This document shows positions 1 through 8,278 of a stretch of DNA of 23,961 bases, piece after piece. Made by a program: the position numbers and the translations under genes. The DNA is from Coptodactyla brooksi (taxonomy: Eukaryota > Arthropoda > Insecta > Coleoptera > Scarabaeidae): assembly GCA_033557675.1 (NCBI GenBank), contig JAWQRM010000339.1, forward strand, positions 1 through 23,961. Direction: 5' to 3'. The notes beneath the pieces are model-generated. The model was given only the letters and a program-made list of their open reading frames with translations. It did no database searches and was not told the origin of the DNA. Within the stretch, counting starts at the first letter, position 1. Each line of letters starts with the position of its first letter.

Positions 1-277
1 AGGATCACTGACGTTTTGTCGTAGACATTTGTAACATTTCGAAACTAGTGTCAATCATTACTCAACACCTGGTACCTTGTTCGGATTATTAACACCGATA
101 CTTTTCAACATACCCACCGGAGCGATTGAATTATGTATGAACTAAATTGTATTAAGTTACCCTACGTATAGACTCCCATGACTATCTGTTATGGCGTAGG
201 ATATGTTCCGGTGTATTTATTCGCATTTCTGTGATGTTCATGCGGATGATTATAACTATTCATCGTATATGGATATA
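1..277. other. AT-rich non-coding stretch
   Basis: No reading frame here has protein-like composition and I recognise no repeat family. It ends at a pogo-like terminal motif. Confidence 0.5.
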
Positions 278-312
278 CAGTAGAGTCTCGATAATTCAAA
301 AAAGTCAATTTA
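278..312 (+). mobile_element. Candidate pogo/Tigger-like terminal motif
   Basis: The segment starts CAGTAGAGTCTCGATAATTC right after a TA dinucleotide. Insect pogo-like (Tc1/mariner superfamily) elements often end in CAGT(A/C)GA-CTCGAT-ATTC, and AT-rich subterminal DNA with AAATAATGCAC follows here, as in such MITEs. I could not find the matching inverted end in the next 1.5 kb, so this is a single end, probably of a truncated or decayed copy. The match rests on memory of the motif. Confidence 0.35.
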
Positions 313-1131
313 GCTCTCAAATAATGCACATAATAACACATACACTATTTGATTGCGCGCTATTGCTGCACGAAAACGGGGCAATGTGTTAAAACAAAAA
401 ACAATTGACAATTATTTTCAGATATAAATCTTCATTTAAGTCCATACATTTTTATGTTACGCTTACATTTATGCTCTTAGTTACTATGAGTTACAGGTAA
501 AGTGCCATTGCACTATGAAAAATAATGTTTAAATGGTTTTGTATTTGTTAATATTAAGATTAAGTGGTTTCGTGTTACTGAATTGTGGATGCAGCATTTT
601 CATTGATGTAAGGTAATAGTTGGATGTAGCCGCTATCTGCTCTGGCGCATTCAAGTGAGGTCATAATTGTACATTGTGTATTGTGCATATTGTGTTGAAC
701 GATATCGAAGGCTTTCTGAAAGGCTTCAAAAGCCAAATAGGTTGAGATTGCATACAATGGATTGCTCTATCAGCAACCGTATTATCAGCGGATAATCATA
801 AGTGTTGAATTTAGTTCTGAAGCTTGTATGGTCCAGTGACTGGTATTGATCAAGGTTTATTAACCGATTTATTATAATCCTTGTAAGGAGCTTGTATCTT
901 TGAAGTAGAGAGAAGTTTGTTTGATCTCCTTTTTATACAATAGTAGTTTCAATTTATATAATAGTATTATTATTATTTCATTTCAATTTTGTGGGTTTGC
1001 TCCTATTGACAGATATTCATTGGGCATTACATGTAGTAATGCCACATTTGAATCATAATTTCTTCTTTTCTCGGTGCTTCATAATTGTTCATGTTGTATG
1101 GAGCATGCCTTCTACTTCGTTATTTTGGATA
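313..1131. other. AT-rich non-coding stretch
   Basis: Only short open frames of low-complexity composition occur on either strand. I see no gene, RNA or clear repeat. Confidence 0.5.
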
Positions 1132-1159
1132 TATCTTCTGAAGCCACATTCAGAAGATA
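1132..1159. repeat. Perfect 11-bp hairpin
   Basis: TATCTTCTGAA at 1132-1142 and TTCAGAAGATA at 1149-1159 are exact reverse complements around the 6-base loop GCCACA. The hairpin lies in a strongly T-rich plus strand. It could be part of an unrecognised element end, or chance. No flanking motif identifies it. Confidence 0.7.
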
Positions 1160-1989
1160 CTATAACGTTGGAGTTATTGCTAATATGATATTCATAATGT
1201 TTGTTGGAAAAATTTTTAGATCTTTGTTTTTTCAATTAACTTTTCAATTTGATTATCTTGAAATTTGTGTCAGTATCTATTTATTAATTTATGTTTCTTT
1301 AACCATCTTGGTATATACCTTGTATCGCACTTTTCTAAGTATTTTCTGTTACATTTTGCTTTCTTGACCTAATCTGGCTGTTTCTTATGTTCCCTTTCCT
1401 GATATTTTCGTTGCATTTTCTTGTAGAGTGTAAGTTAGGGTGCACTTGTTGTTTAATGTTCAATATCATTTATCATGGGATGTATTTTTTAAATTATTCG
1501 CCATTCATGTTTGGTATTTTGACAATTTCAGTCTCAATTTTATTCTTGTTTTTCATTATGTCTTTCCATTCTCTTAATAATAATTATTTTTGCGCATAGT
1601 AATCTATGATCAGTGGTTAGATTCAAAGAGTTAATCCTGTTACATCCTCGATAATGTGGTTACCTGTCGATGGAATACAGTCATTTATATAAATTTGAGG
1701 TTATTGTATTGTAAAATCTAGCCAACGAAAAATTTAATAATACATAATGATTTTAAATTTCAAATACATAACCCAGAACTGGGTAATGACAAATTGAACG
1801 ATAATATTTGCATTATCAAACTCATCAACTATTCGAATTTTACAAAATCTTGATGTGCATATTGAGGTTTGATTTCAAAGAAGTTCTTAGATTTGCACAA
1901 ATTACCATTAGGCTCGATGAAATTGAGCCCGTAGCATTGGGCCCAAACAAAGAGAGAACTCCAACCAGATGATGAAATTAAACAATTAT
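1160..1989. other. T-rich non-coding stretch
   Basis: Plus-strand frames around 1074-1599 translate to Phe/Ile/Leu-rich strings that only reflect T-richness. The minus strand is A-rich and interrupted by many stops. A small stem (GGCTC...GAGCC, 1912-1930) precedes the Penelope inverted repeat. I see no gene. Confidence 0.5.
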
Positions 1990-2151
1990 CGCTACTACAC
2001 CAAAACTTAAATTAACTGCTCGGTGCACATTTCGGTAACCAAATTAGCATCAGACAGACGTACAACAGGTCCTGTCAACGCTCCTGATGATGTTAACTTG
2101 TTTAGCGAAACGTGCGCCGAGTAGTTAATTTCCAGTTTTGGTGTAGTGGTG
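1990..2151. mobile_element. Head-to-head pair of Penelope-like terminal segments
   Basis: The left arm (1990-2053) is the diverged reverse complement of the right arm (2084-2151). Both read, outward, CTGATG, then an A/T-rich stem region, CGAAA, a G/C-rich GTGC(G/A)CCGAG block, then AGTTAATTT and GTTTTGGTGTAGT. The same order appears at the 3' end of the Penelope copy near 8078-8152, and in part at 11490-11516 on the minus strand, which ties these arms to that family. The 30-base centre holds the small palindrome ACAGGTCCTGT (2065-2075). No reverse transcriptase or GIY-YIG remains beside it. Inverted and tandem terminal repeats are known in Penelope-like elements; assigning this pair to them is inference from the shared tail. 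Confidence 0.7.
2081..2120 (+). ncRNA. Degenerate hammerhead-ribozyme-like core (Penelope end)
   Basis: CTGATGA (2084-2090) is followed by a possible 4-bp stem II, GTTA (2092-2095) with TAGC (2103-2106, one G-U pair), then GAAA (2107-2110). CTC before the core (2081-2083) can pair with GAG (2119-2121) as stem I. Where a hammerhead cleaves after GUC, this copy reads GCC, and an extra T sits between core and stem II, so it is probably inactive. Hammerhead ribozymes are established in Penelope-like elements; the fold here is hand-drawn. Confidence 0.5.
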
Positions 2152-3608
2152 ACAATCTTTTCGACAATTTATTCCAAATTCACACCTTTAACCATATGAG
2201 GACATCGTATATTTTACTGTATATTATTCTTTCTCTCTACATTCATTCTAATTATCTCAACTCACTTTATTCTTCTGTTATTACACCGAATATAATGACA
2301 ATTGGTATTTATTAACGATTCCTGTCAATCATTTAAAGCATACGTTAACCTAATTCCTTGAAAACTTTGATACATTTTACGGGTGCTCTGCTATTTAGGG
2401 CTGACTTGGACAATATGACATTTCTGTACGTAATCACGTACATTGCAATGCTACAGCCATAGTAGATACATGTTATATAGCACTCGTTGCATGTAAACTT
2501 AGGCAATTTAGTAGATATTGAAAATCAATGAAATTCAACATTGCGCTTAATTTTCGTCAATACGTTTCTTTCTGAATAATCATTAAATTAGTACATAAGA
2601 TTCAAAATTTATTAAATTGTCACTTTTACCTTAATATAACTTATCTTCTATAAAACTTAAGTTTGGACGTCCAAATGCTACTCATCGCAGGAGGAAGTTA
2701 TTTTTTAATTGGGCTATAAATAAGCTCCGCTCAGTGGATCTGGGGAACAATAGTTCTAATTGCCCTCTACCTCCATTAATCCGCATACTTTACGTGGGTA
2801 ATATTTCTACGATGGGGGCGGAAACGATGATACTGTAAAATAGTCGTTTGTAATTAGTGCTAAGACCAGGCACAGCCAAATCGCCTGAGGGTAAGCAAGA
2901 ATATCGTGATATCGTCCAATTGTGCAGAGTCATTAATGACGGGGGGAGAAATATTGAACGATCTCATCTATTCTAGCGTATTGGCAGAAAATTAGCGATT
3001 GGTGTAATTATGGAGGGTTAAAATTTGATCGTCAACTTTCCTTCCATTGAACTAGATTAAATTATGACTATCGTGCAGCAACGGTTAGTAGAAGTTGTTT
3101 AATTTTAAGAAGACAACCCCTAAGATATTTTACACAACAATTTGGTGCTATTTTTTATTTTTCTTTTTGCTCTGATCGAATTCTGTATAATTTTTAATAA
3201 AAAAAATGGATCTCTAATTTGCAATTAATTTGCCTAAATAAGTAGACTTAAATCTACAAAATCGTATTGTTTTACTTTAGCATTGAGAATGAATAAAGCA
3301 TCTCCCTGTAATTACTTAATCTCCATTAAAATTTTAATTGGTCTGCCGTTAATTAAAATTTTCCTCATCTAATTCTCATTTTGGCAAACCTTCATCGTTC
3401 TTAACCTATTAGCGTTTCAGAGAACCCACAGAAAATCCTTCTTTTTTTTTCACGGCGGAGGTAATTTGTCCTTGGCAAAAGGACCTTTTAATCCTTCTCG
3501 CACGCGGTGATAAGCATCCAGTTAATTAAAGGCGACCCATTTTTTCTCTTTTCCGAGATTACCACGAGTATTATTATTAACGGCCCGAAGCTCTTAAAAG
3601 CAAAATGA
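2152..3608. other. Non-coding, TAAT-rich stretch
   Basis: No gene is visible. From about 2690 to 3560 the sequence is less repetitive than its surroundings and carries many TAAT/ATTA cores, including the 14-bp palindrome ATTAAAATTTTAAT (3325-3338) and a near copy, AATTAAAATTTT (3351-3362). This is compatible with homeodomain-type binding sites but equally with plain AT-richness. Confidence 0.4.
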
Positions 3609-3674
3609 GGGTGCTATTTGACGCGTAACCTAGAAACACAAATGGGTCGCTGAATACGACATATTACGGCATAC
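3609..3674 (+). repeat. Diverged repeat, copy 1
   Basis: About 63 bases align with 10686-10751 in the same orientation at roughly 46 matches. Shared blocks include GCGTAACC, ACACAAAT, AATACGAC and ATTAC. The flanks of the two copies do not align. The family is unrecognised; an old SINE or a conserved non-coding element are both possible. Confidence 0.6.
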
Positions 3675-3927
3675 TAAGACTTATACAGATCAAGGTAATC
3701 CACTCACTGTTATTAATAATTAGGCCTCGTCTAATTACTAATAACACTTTCTCTCTGCGTATGTAGAGAATGCTTTCAGCATTCTCACTAAAAGATTTAA
3801 CTACTTACCGAAAGTAACCAAAAGGTAACGAATTGTGACTTTTTCTTCAATTATTTGAACGACTCCAACCGGTTTTAAGAAAGATTAATACATAGTATGT
3901 CAATTAAATAACGAGAATTTTTAGATA
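3675..3927. other. AT-rich non-coding stretch
   Basis: A small hairpin (GAGAATGCTTTCAGCATTCTC, arms GAGAATGCT and AGCATTCTC, 3767-3787) is the only structure I see before the mariner relic. Confidence 0.45.
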
Positions 3928-4987
3928 TACAAGGAAAACACATTAAATTACGTTTAAAAGTTGCTTTTTATTCAAAATAGGTTCCATTTAACTTAATGCA
4001 CTTTCTAGTACGACGAACCAACGCATGCATAGATTTTTGTATGTCATCCTTAGGAATGGCCTCTAGTACCTGCGTCACAGCTGCTTGAATGGCTGAAATA
4101 CCATCATAAAACGATCCTTCCATCGCAATTTTCAGTTTAGGGAAAAGAAAATATTCACACGGTGATACATCAGGCGAATACGGTAGGTGGTCAATGACAT
4201 TTTTTTTTTGTCAAAAATTCACGAATTTTTAACGTTTTCCTGCTAGATATTCAGGCCTAACACGTACAATTCTTGACCATAAACGATATAAAACCGCCAA
4301 ATAACATTCCCGATTGACAACTTTACCTTGTGGAACAAATTCCTTGTAGACTATCCCTTGTGAATTATAGAAGGTAGTCAACATTGTTTTGATTCTTGAT
4401 TTCTGAAAACGCATTTTTTTTTTTTGGTTTTAGCTAGCCTTTTGACTTTCATTCATCATTGTGTTTCAATACCAGTTGTGATCAAATCAAGAAAATCGCG
4501 ATCATTTTCAGCAGTTTTAATGAGGTCTTTACAATGCTCTACATAATCGATTTTTTGGACATCATTTAAAGCATGTGGAACAAAACGTGCATAAACTTTT
4601 CTTTTTCCGAAATCTTGCCTAAAAATTTGACGAACAATTTCTCTATTTATTTTCAGTCCTTCAGCCAACATTCTAAGACATGCAATAGACATATATATAA
4701 TCATCACCATGCACTTTTTTCATCAATTCGTAAGTCTCAGCACATCTTTTTCCCAGTTTAAAACAAAATTTAATATTTGCACTTTGTTTCATTATGTTTA
4801 TATGAAATCAACCCAGTTTTTATCGTCATTCAAATGGTTGTAACTTTGTAACATGTCGTCAGATTAGCATGAACTTGTATGCGTTCGAAAGAGGTGACTT
4901 GTATATTTCAAATAGTATATATGTTCGATAGATATCGCTACCTGTTCTATGATTTAATTTAAATTAAAAAGTTTTCTTACTCGTAAT
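3928..4987 (-). mobile_element. Internally deleted mariner (DD34D type)
   Basis: A minus-strand mariner relic of about 1.06 kb. The usual length is near 1.3 kb, and two coding deletions account for most of the difference. Candidate ends are TACAAGGAAAAC (3928-3939) and, read on the minus strand, TACGAGTAAGAAAAC (4971-4985). They are similar but not identical and do not give clean TA duplications, so the exact ends are uncertain. The coding part is described separately. Confidence 0.65.
3968..4792 (-). pseudogene. Mariner transposase, broken
   Basis: Cut-and-paste transposase relic. The start (ATG at 4792-4790) opens with MKQSANIKFCFKLGK, the usual mariner N-terminus. After GDD about 58 residues are missing, and the frame resumes at RMLAEGLKINREIVRQIF, the second helix-turn-helix region. 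FLDLITTGIE (near 4468) is where mariners read TGDE, so the first catalytic Asp is Ile. RIKTMLTTFYNSQGIVYKEF (near 4390-4330) follows after a frameshift. The block normally holding the second catalytic Asp (HDNAPxH) is deleted after RPEY. The last block, PYSPDVSPCEYFLFPK (near 4150-4185), has Glu (4154-4156) at the third Asp position. The C-terminus RRTRKCIKLNGTYFE ends in TAA at 3968-3970. It cannot encode an active enzyme. Confidence 0.85.
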
Positions 4988-5331
4988 ACATAATAGAATA
5001 CACGAATTTCTGAGAAGGAGTTTCGCTGATCGTATTATTAGTAGAACTGTGAGAATTATACTGCTCTCTAGACCGCCAAATGATTTCGTTTTTTGGAATA
5101 CATTAAAGGAGTTGTTTTCCAATCCCGTGAATTTCTACGAGTAGTTGGGATATCATTTAGCGAACGTGGATGACATTTTTTAATCGTGTAACATTTTTTA
5201 ATCATTTTTTTATTCTACTTTAGTTTAGTAAGACTGGAGCTTTTGTTTGTCCGTCACCTTTAAACCTTCAAAAAGAAATGAGTCAAAATTATCGTTACAA
5301 ATTAGAAATAGGGATGCGATGTGTAATCATA
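4988..5331. other. Non-coding spacer
   Basis: AT-rich spacer between the mariner relic and the GC-rich retroelement remnant. I see nothing recognisable in it. Confidence 0.5.
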
Positions 5332-5343
5332 CAGGGGGGCCAA

Positions 5344-5364
5344 ACGGTATTATCCCCATACCGT
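5344..5364. repeat. Short hairpin at the start of the GC-rich block
   Basis: ACGGTAT (5344-5350) and ATACCGT (5358-5364) are exact reverse complements around TATCCCC. It sits 12 bases inside the proposed left edge of the element. Confidence 0.6.
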
Positions 5365-5512
5365 TAACCACCTGATAGGAAGCATTGAGGGCTTAATTCA
5401 ATGACTTCCTGACAGCGCAAAAGCTCTTTTGAGGCATGCTTGTAGCAATCAAATCTCAAAAAATAAAGTTTCTGTTAACTCGCTCCTGTCTATAATAGAA
5501 CGCCAGTTAGTC

Positions 5513-5530
5513 TGAGTCTGAGTCTGAGTA
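5513..5530 (+). repeat. GTCTGA hexamer microsatellite
   Basis: Three tandem GTCTGA-type units. Short simple repeat with no visible function. Confidence 0.7.
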
Positions 5531-6148
5531 GTGCTCAAAGACTCGTTCGATACAGACGTGTTTTGTGTCGCTTCGGATTTATCCTGTGATTGGAGCATCG
5601 TAGTGATTACGGGTTGGGTCCATGTGCCACAGGAGTGTAATTTGGCGGGTAGTGTCGAATTGTACTCCCGCATAACGTAAATTAGTCCACGGGTTTAATC
5701 CACGTAAACTCGTTTCCATGTTGAAACCGGACGGCGGGGAAAAAACTGCCGTCGAACCACCTATTATACTTGGTGACATCAGCGTTCCGGTCGTGTACAA
5801 GGCGGAGCAAAGGTTTCGAATGTAAGTATTTACTTTGGAATCGGGCGCTGGCTTCACGGGGGTCCACTGTCGGATCGCCCCAGCCCCTGGGATAACTGGT
5901 AAGTGAGGAAGAATTAGATACCAGGGGAGAAGGCATGCGCGGTCCACCGGCATGTCCGCGTGGACGCCTTCTATGGTGTCGGACTCCTGGGGGCGAGGAA
6001 AATACCTAGTTAATGGGTACGACTGGCCGGTCTCGCTGAAGAGGAGGTAAGGGCTATGCCCAGGGACCTCAGGATGCTATGAGACGATCAGAGGCGCCGG
6101 TGACGTGTGTGGTAAGTGAAACGTCTGTAAGGACTCCAGGAGGCCATT

Positions 6149-6431
6149 ATGGTCGACGTGGACGAATTAGACGAAGACCACAGGTTCGCATCCAGAGCTC
6201 TACCTATCGGCCTGGATGGCTCCAGGTAACCGACACCAATGAGACTGGGGTGGCCTGGTTGGAGGAGGCAGCTACCACTTGAAACCATGGCCTGAAGCCA
6301 GCCTCAAATTAGTTAGAGAGATTGATCTTTCTAAACCCAGCATTTATGCTGTTTATATACCGAACGATACCCCGACTAATCGACTATCGGCGGAAAAGTA
6401 CAGAGCAAGGTCTTCGGATATATCCACCTGA
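6149..6431 (+). pseudogene. Possible DUF4780-type gag fragment, frameshifted
   Basis: Two or three plus-strand frames join into one protein-like track. The first is MVDVDELDEDHRFASRALP and on to GLDGSR. After a frame change comes TDTNETGVAWLEEAATT. After another comes WPEASLKLVREIDL, then SKPSIYAVYIPNDTPTNRL, ending at TGA 6429-6431. The pattern of a W-L-(K/E)-EA block, then P-W/WP, a hydrophobic strand, and a V-x-(V/I)-(Y/W)-(I/V)-P strand resembles the DUF4780 domain found in ORF1/gag-like proteins of insect non-LTR elements. That resemblance is from memory of the fold pattern, and no zinc knuckle is visible. At least two frame changes make it non-functional. Confidence 0.4.
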
Positions 6432-6577
6432 GCCTAGCTGACCTTGGTAAGGTATCACCTCCAGATATACTCTGTTCTCTACAGAGAGCAGGATTGGAAG
6501 GTGAGTCATAATGTAGGTGTGAGCCACAATAAACCCATGGTCGCAGTGGAGGGCTGCATAAGCCCACTCACGTTTCG

Positions 6578-6597
6578 AACCTAACCTAACCTAACCT
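6578..6597 (-). repeat. Insect telomere-type (TTAGG)n, four units
   Basis: Four exact AACCT units on the plus strand equal TTAGG read on the minus strand, the canonical telomere repeat of most insects. The run lies exactly where GC-rich DNA gives way to the Penelope copy, so it most likely marks an element end and not a real telomere. Confidence 0.8.
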
Positions 6598-6634
6598 AGT
6601 CTGAGGTTTGAGAATGAAAGATTGTTTTTATCTA

Positions 6635-7950
6635 AACGCTCACAAGGGAAATATAGTTGTATTGGATAGAACTTATTATTTTGATCAAGTTGATATAGTT
6701 ACGTTTCAAGAAACCCATTACCAAAAATGGTAAGAGAGGTTAAACGTGCTTTAAAAGTTAAAAACGCGCTTTAAACGTGCTTTAACTATAAAATAACAAT
6801 TAGTAACCCTAAAATGCAGAGGCTATATTGTCTCCCACAAACCAGGGAATGCAGTACAGCCCATAGTATCAGCCATTAACTACCACACCTACAAAATTCC
6901 GAAGTGGTTATTAAACGAATTAGTAAATTTAGCCGTAAAACCAAAAAATTTCTCGGTTAAAAACTCTCTTGAATTTATTAATAAGATTAACACGCGCCTT
7001 CAAGAAGGGGAATACTAATACCGTTAGATGTGAGCTCATCGTTCCCTATTGTACCTGTTCCACATGTCTTGTTTTAGCTGGAAGAACTACTTAAATTACA
7101 CAATTTTGAATGACGAAATTATTCGGGAATATTTACATTTAACTAATTGTAAGCTAGGTATGGATCAAAATTACTTTCAATTTAGAGGACATTACTATAG
7201 ATAGCATGAAAGAACGGCAATGGGCAATTTCCTTTCGCCTTTCGTTGCAGACCTTCTCATGAGTAACATTTTAGCGGCTTTTGACTCAAAAAGGGCCAAT
7301 GTTGATGCATTTTTGGTTCAATTAAATTCACGATTCCCTACTATAAAATTCACATATGAAATAGAGAACAATGGGACATTACCATTTTTAGACAGCTTAG
7401 TCATTAGAAATAATAGTAGATTAGAATTTGATGACTAAAACGTAATTAAATACCACGTTCTTTCAACAAGAACAGCATGCTCCAAAATATGTTTCGTTGC
7501 CTTCCTCAAAATTCACTAGAGGTCTTCCAAAAAATTTCAATCAAGTAGGCATAAAACTAGCTTTTCGATCGAATAAGACTTTAAAAACACTGTTAGGTAA
7601 TCCAAAAGATAAAGTGAATATGTTGGAAGAAAGTGGTATATATGAAATAAGTTGCATGGATTGTGAGAAAAAATATATTTTGTGGAAACAAAAAGCTCCT
7701 TAGAATCAAGGTTTAAAGAGTATTTAGCCTACTTAAAGTATGGTCGTTTAGAAAAATCCAGCGTAGCAAAACATGCTTTTAACGACAATCATAGAATTAG
7801 TGTAGAACGCGTGAAATTACTTAAAAATGTATTCAATAACATATTCTTAGATGCATTTGAAAGTTTGGAAATCATTAAATTCAAAAACTCAATTAATAAA
7901 AACAAGGGTTTTTATTAATTGAGTTTAGCCCCCTGTATAATTTAATAGTC
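6635..7950 (+). pseudogene. Penelope reverse transcriptase/GIY-YIG protein, broken
   Basis: Relic of the single Penelope ORF. Seen in order: NAHKGNIVVLDRTYYFDQV (6635 on), PIVSAINYHTYKIPKWL (near 6860-6910), a degraded DVSSSFPIVPVP block (near 7030) that corresponds to the first catalytic Asp motif, YFQFRGHYYR then TAMGNFLSPFVADLLMSN (7215-7270), the MGS-LSP block of Penelope RT. The segment that should hold the YxDD active site is deleted: LLMSNI runs straight into FDSKRANVDAFL. TLPFLDSLVIRN follows. The endonuclease part has SGIYEISCMDCEKKYI (GIY...YI), then a frameshift near 7680, then LESRFKEYLAYLKYGRLEKS, and ends SPLYNLI after another frame change near 7915. At least four lesions make it dead. 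Confidence 0.8.
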
Positions 7951-8077
7951 AAAAAAGCGCAAACAAAAATAGGCACTTTAACGGTTTCCAATTGGTCACG
8001 TTCGACAGTGGGGTATATCATCTGGTTACCAAACTCTAGTGTATAATAGAAAGTACAGTATTTTAATGTCCCTGGTG

Positions 8078-8119
8078 GCTCTAAACAAGGCCGACTTTGT
8101 CGGCGAAACGTACGTCGAG
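8078..8119 (+). ncRNA. Hammerhead-ribozyme-like motif with intact stem II and GUC
   Basis: GCCGAC (8090-8095), TTT, GTCGGC (8099-8104) form a perfect 6-bp hairpin directly followed by GAAAC and GTACGTC (8105-8116). In hammerhead terms this is stem II, GAA plus A15.1, a minimal stem III (AC with GT around GTAC) and the cleavage triplet GTC. CTC (8080-8082) can pair with GAG (8117-8119) as stem I. The CTGATGA half of the core is replaced by TAAACAA, so this copy should not cleave. Position at the 3' end of a Penelope copy matches the known location of such ribozymes. Confidence 0.55.
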
Positions 8120-8267
8120 CAACTAATTTATTGTTTTGGTGAAGTGGTAACCAGTGACCAACCTCAAAAGACATAGTAATTTAAAGTCAACGTTAAGTGG
8201 AAAGTTTGGTAAAAGTTGAAATATGAAAACGGCTGTTAGTGTGTCTTTTGAGAATTTTTAAAAAGGT

Positions 8268-8278
8268 GATTAGGTTTC
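8268..8278 (+). repeat. LINE target-site duplication, left
   Basis: GATTAGGTTTC repeats as GATTAGATTTC at 10123-10133 (10 of 11 bases). The two copies bracket exactly the LINE body, one just before the first coding remnant and one just after the purine-rich 3' tail. Confidence 0.7.

Larger units (their letters stand above)
5332..6597 (+). mobile_element. GC-rich retroelement remnant ending in (CCTAA)n
   Basis: This 1.27-kb block is much richer in G and C than the DNA on either side. It starts near ACAGGGGGGCC and ends at four AACCT units. Between 5570 and 5950 a frame is open on the minus strand, but its sequence matches no family I know. On the plus strand, 6149-6431 carries a possible gag-like fragment. 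The order fits a non-LTR element with a large internal deletion: upstream region, gag-like piece, then a short tail with no reverse transcriptase. The telomeric-type tail could mean a telomere-targeting R1-clade element (TRAS/SART type) or simply a family with such a tail. Boundaries are set by composition. Confidence 0.45.
6635..8152 (+). mobile_element. Penelope-like retroelement copy, decayed
   Basis: A 1.5-kb plus-strand Penelope-like element. In order it holds the start of the reverse transcriptase (NAHKGNIVVLDR), the conserved RT blocks with frameshifts and a deletion, the linker, a GIY-YIG endonuclease, a C-terminal SPLYNLI tag, a 3' untranslated part and a hammerhead-like terminal motif with the family tail (TTTTGGTGAAGTGG). 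The 5' part is missing. Its left neighbour is the telomere-type repeat, and its right end lies 126 bp from the LINE insertion. Confidence 0.8.

Noticed and set aside
991..1599. Three consecutive plus-strand frames rich in Phe, Ile and Leu, membrane-protein-like
   Set aside because: Composition simply follows T-rich DNA. The frames overlap each other without any conserved motif, and none has a plausible gene context.
5449..5953. Minus-strand frames of 74 to 124 codons in the GC-rich block as a host gene
   Set aside because: Two frames overlap in the same strand and neither matches a family. Low stop frequency is expected in GC-rich DNA. Kept only as part of the retroelement remnant.
6578..6597. 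A true chromosome end
   Set aside because: Only four TTAGG-type units with unrelated elements on both sides. It is interstitial.
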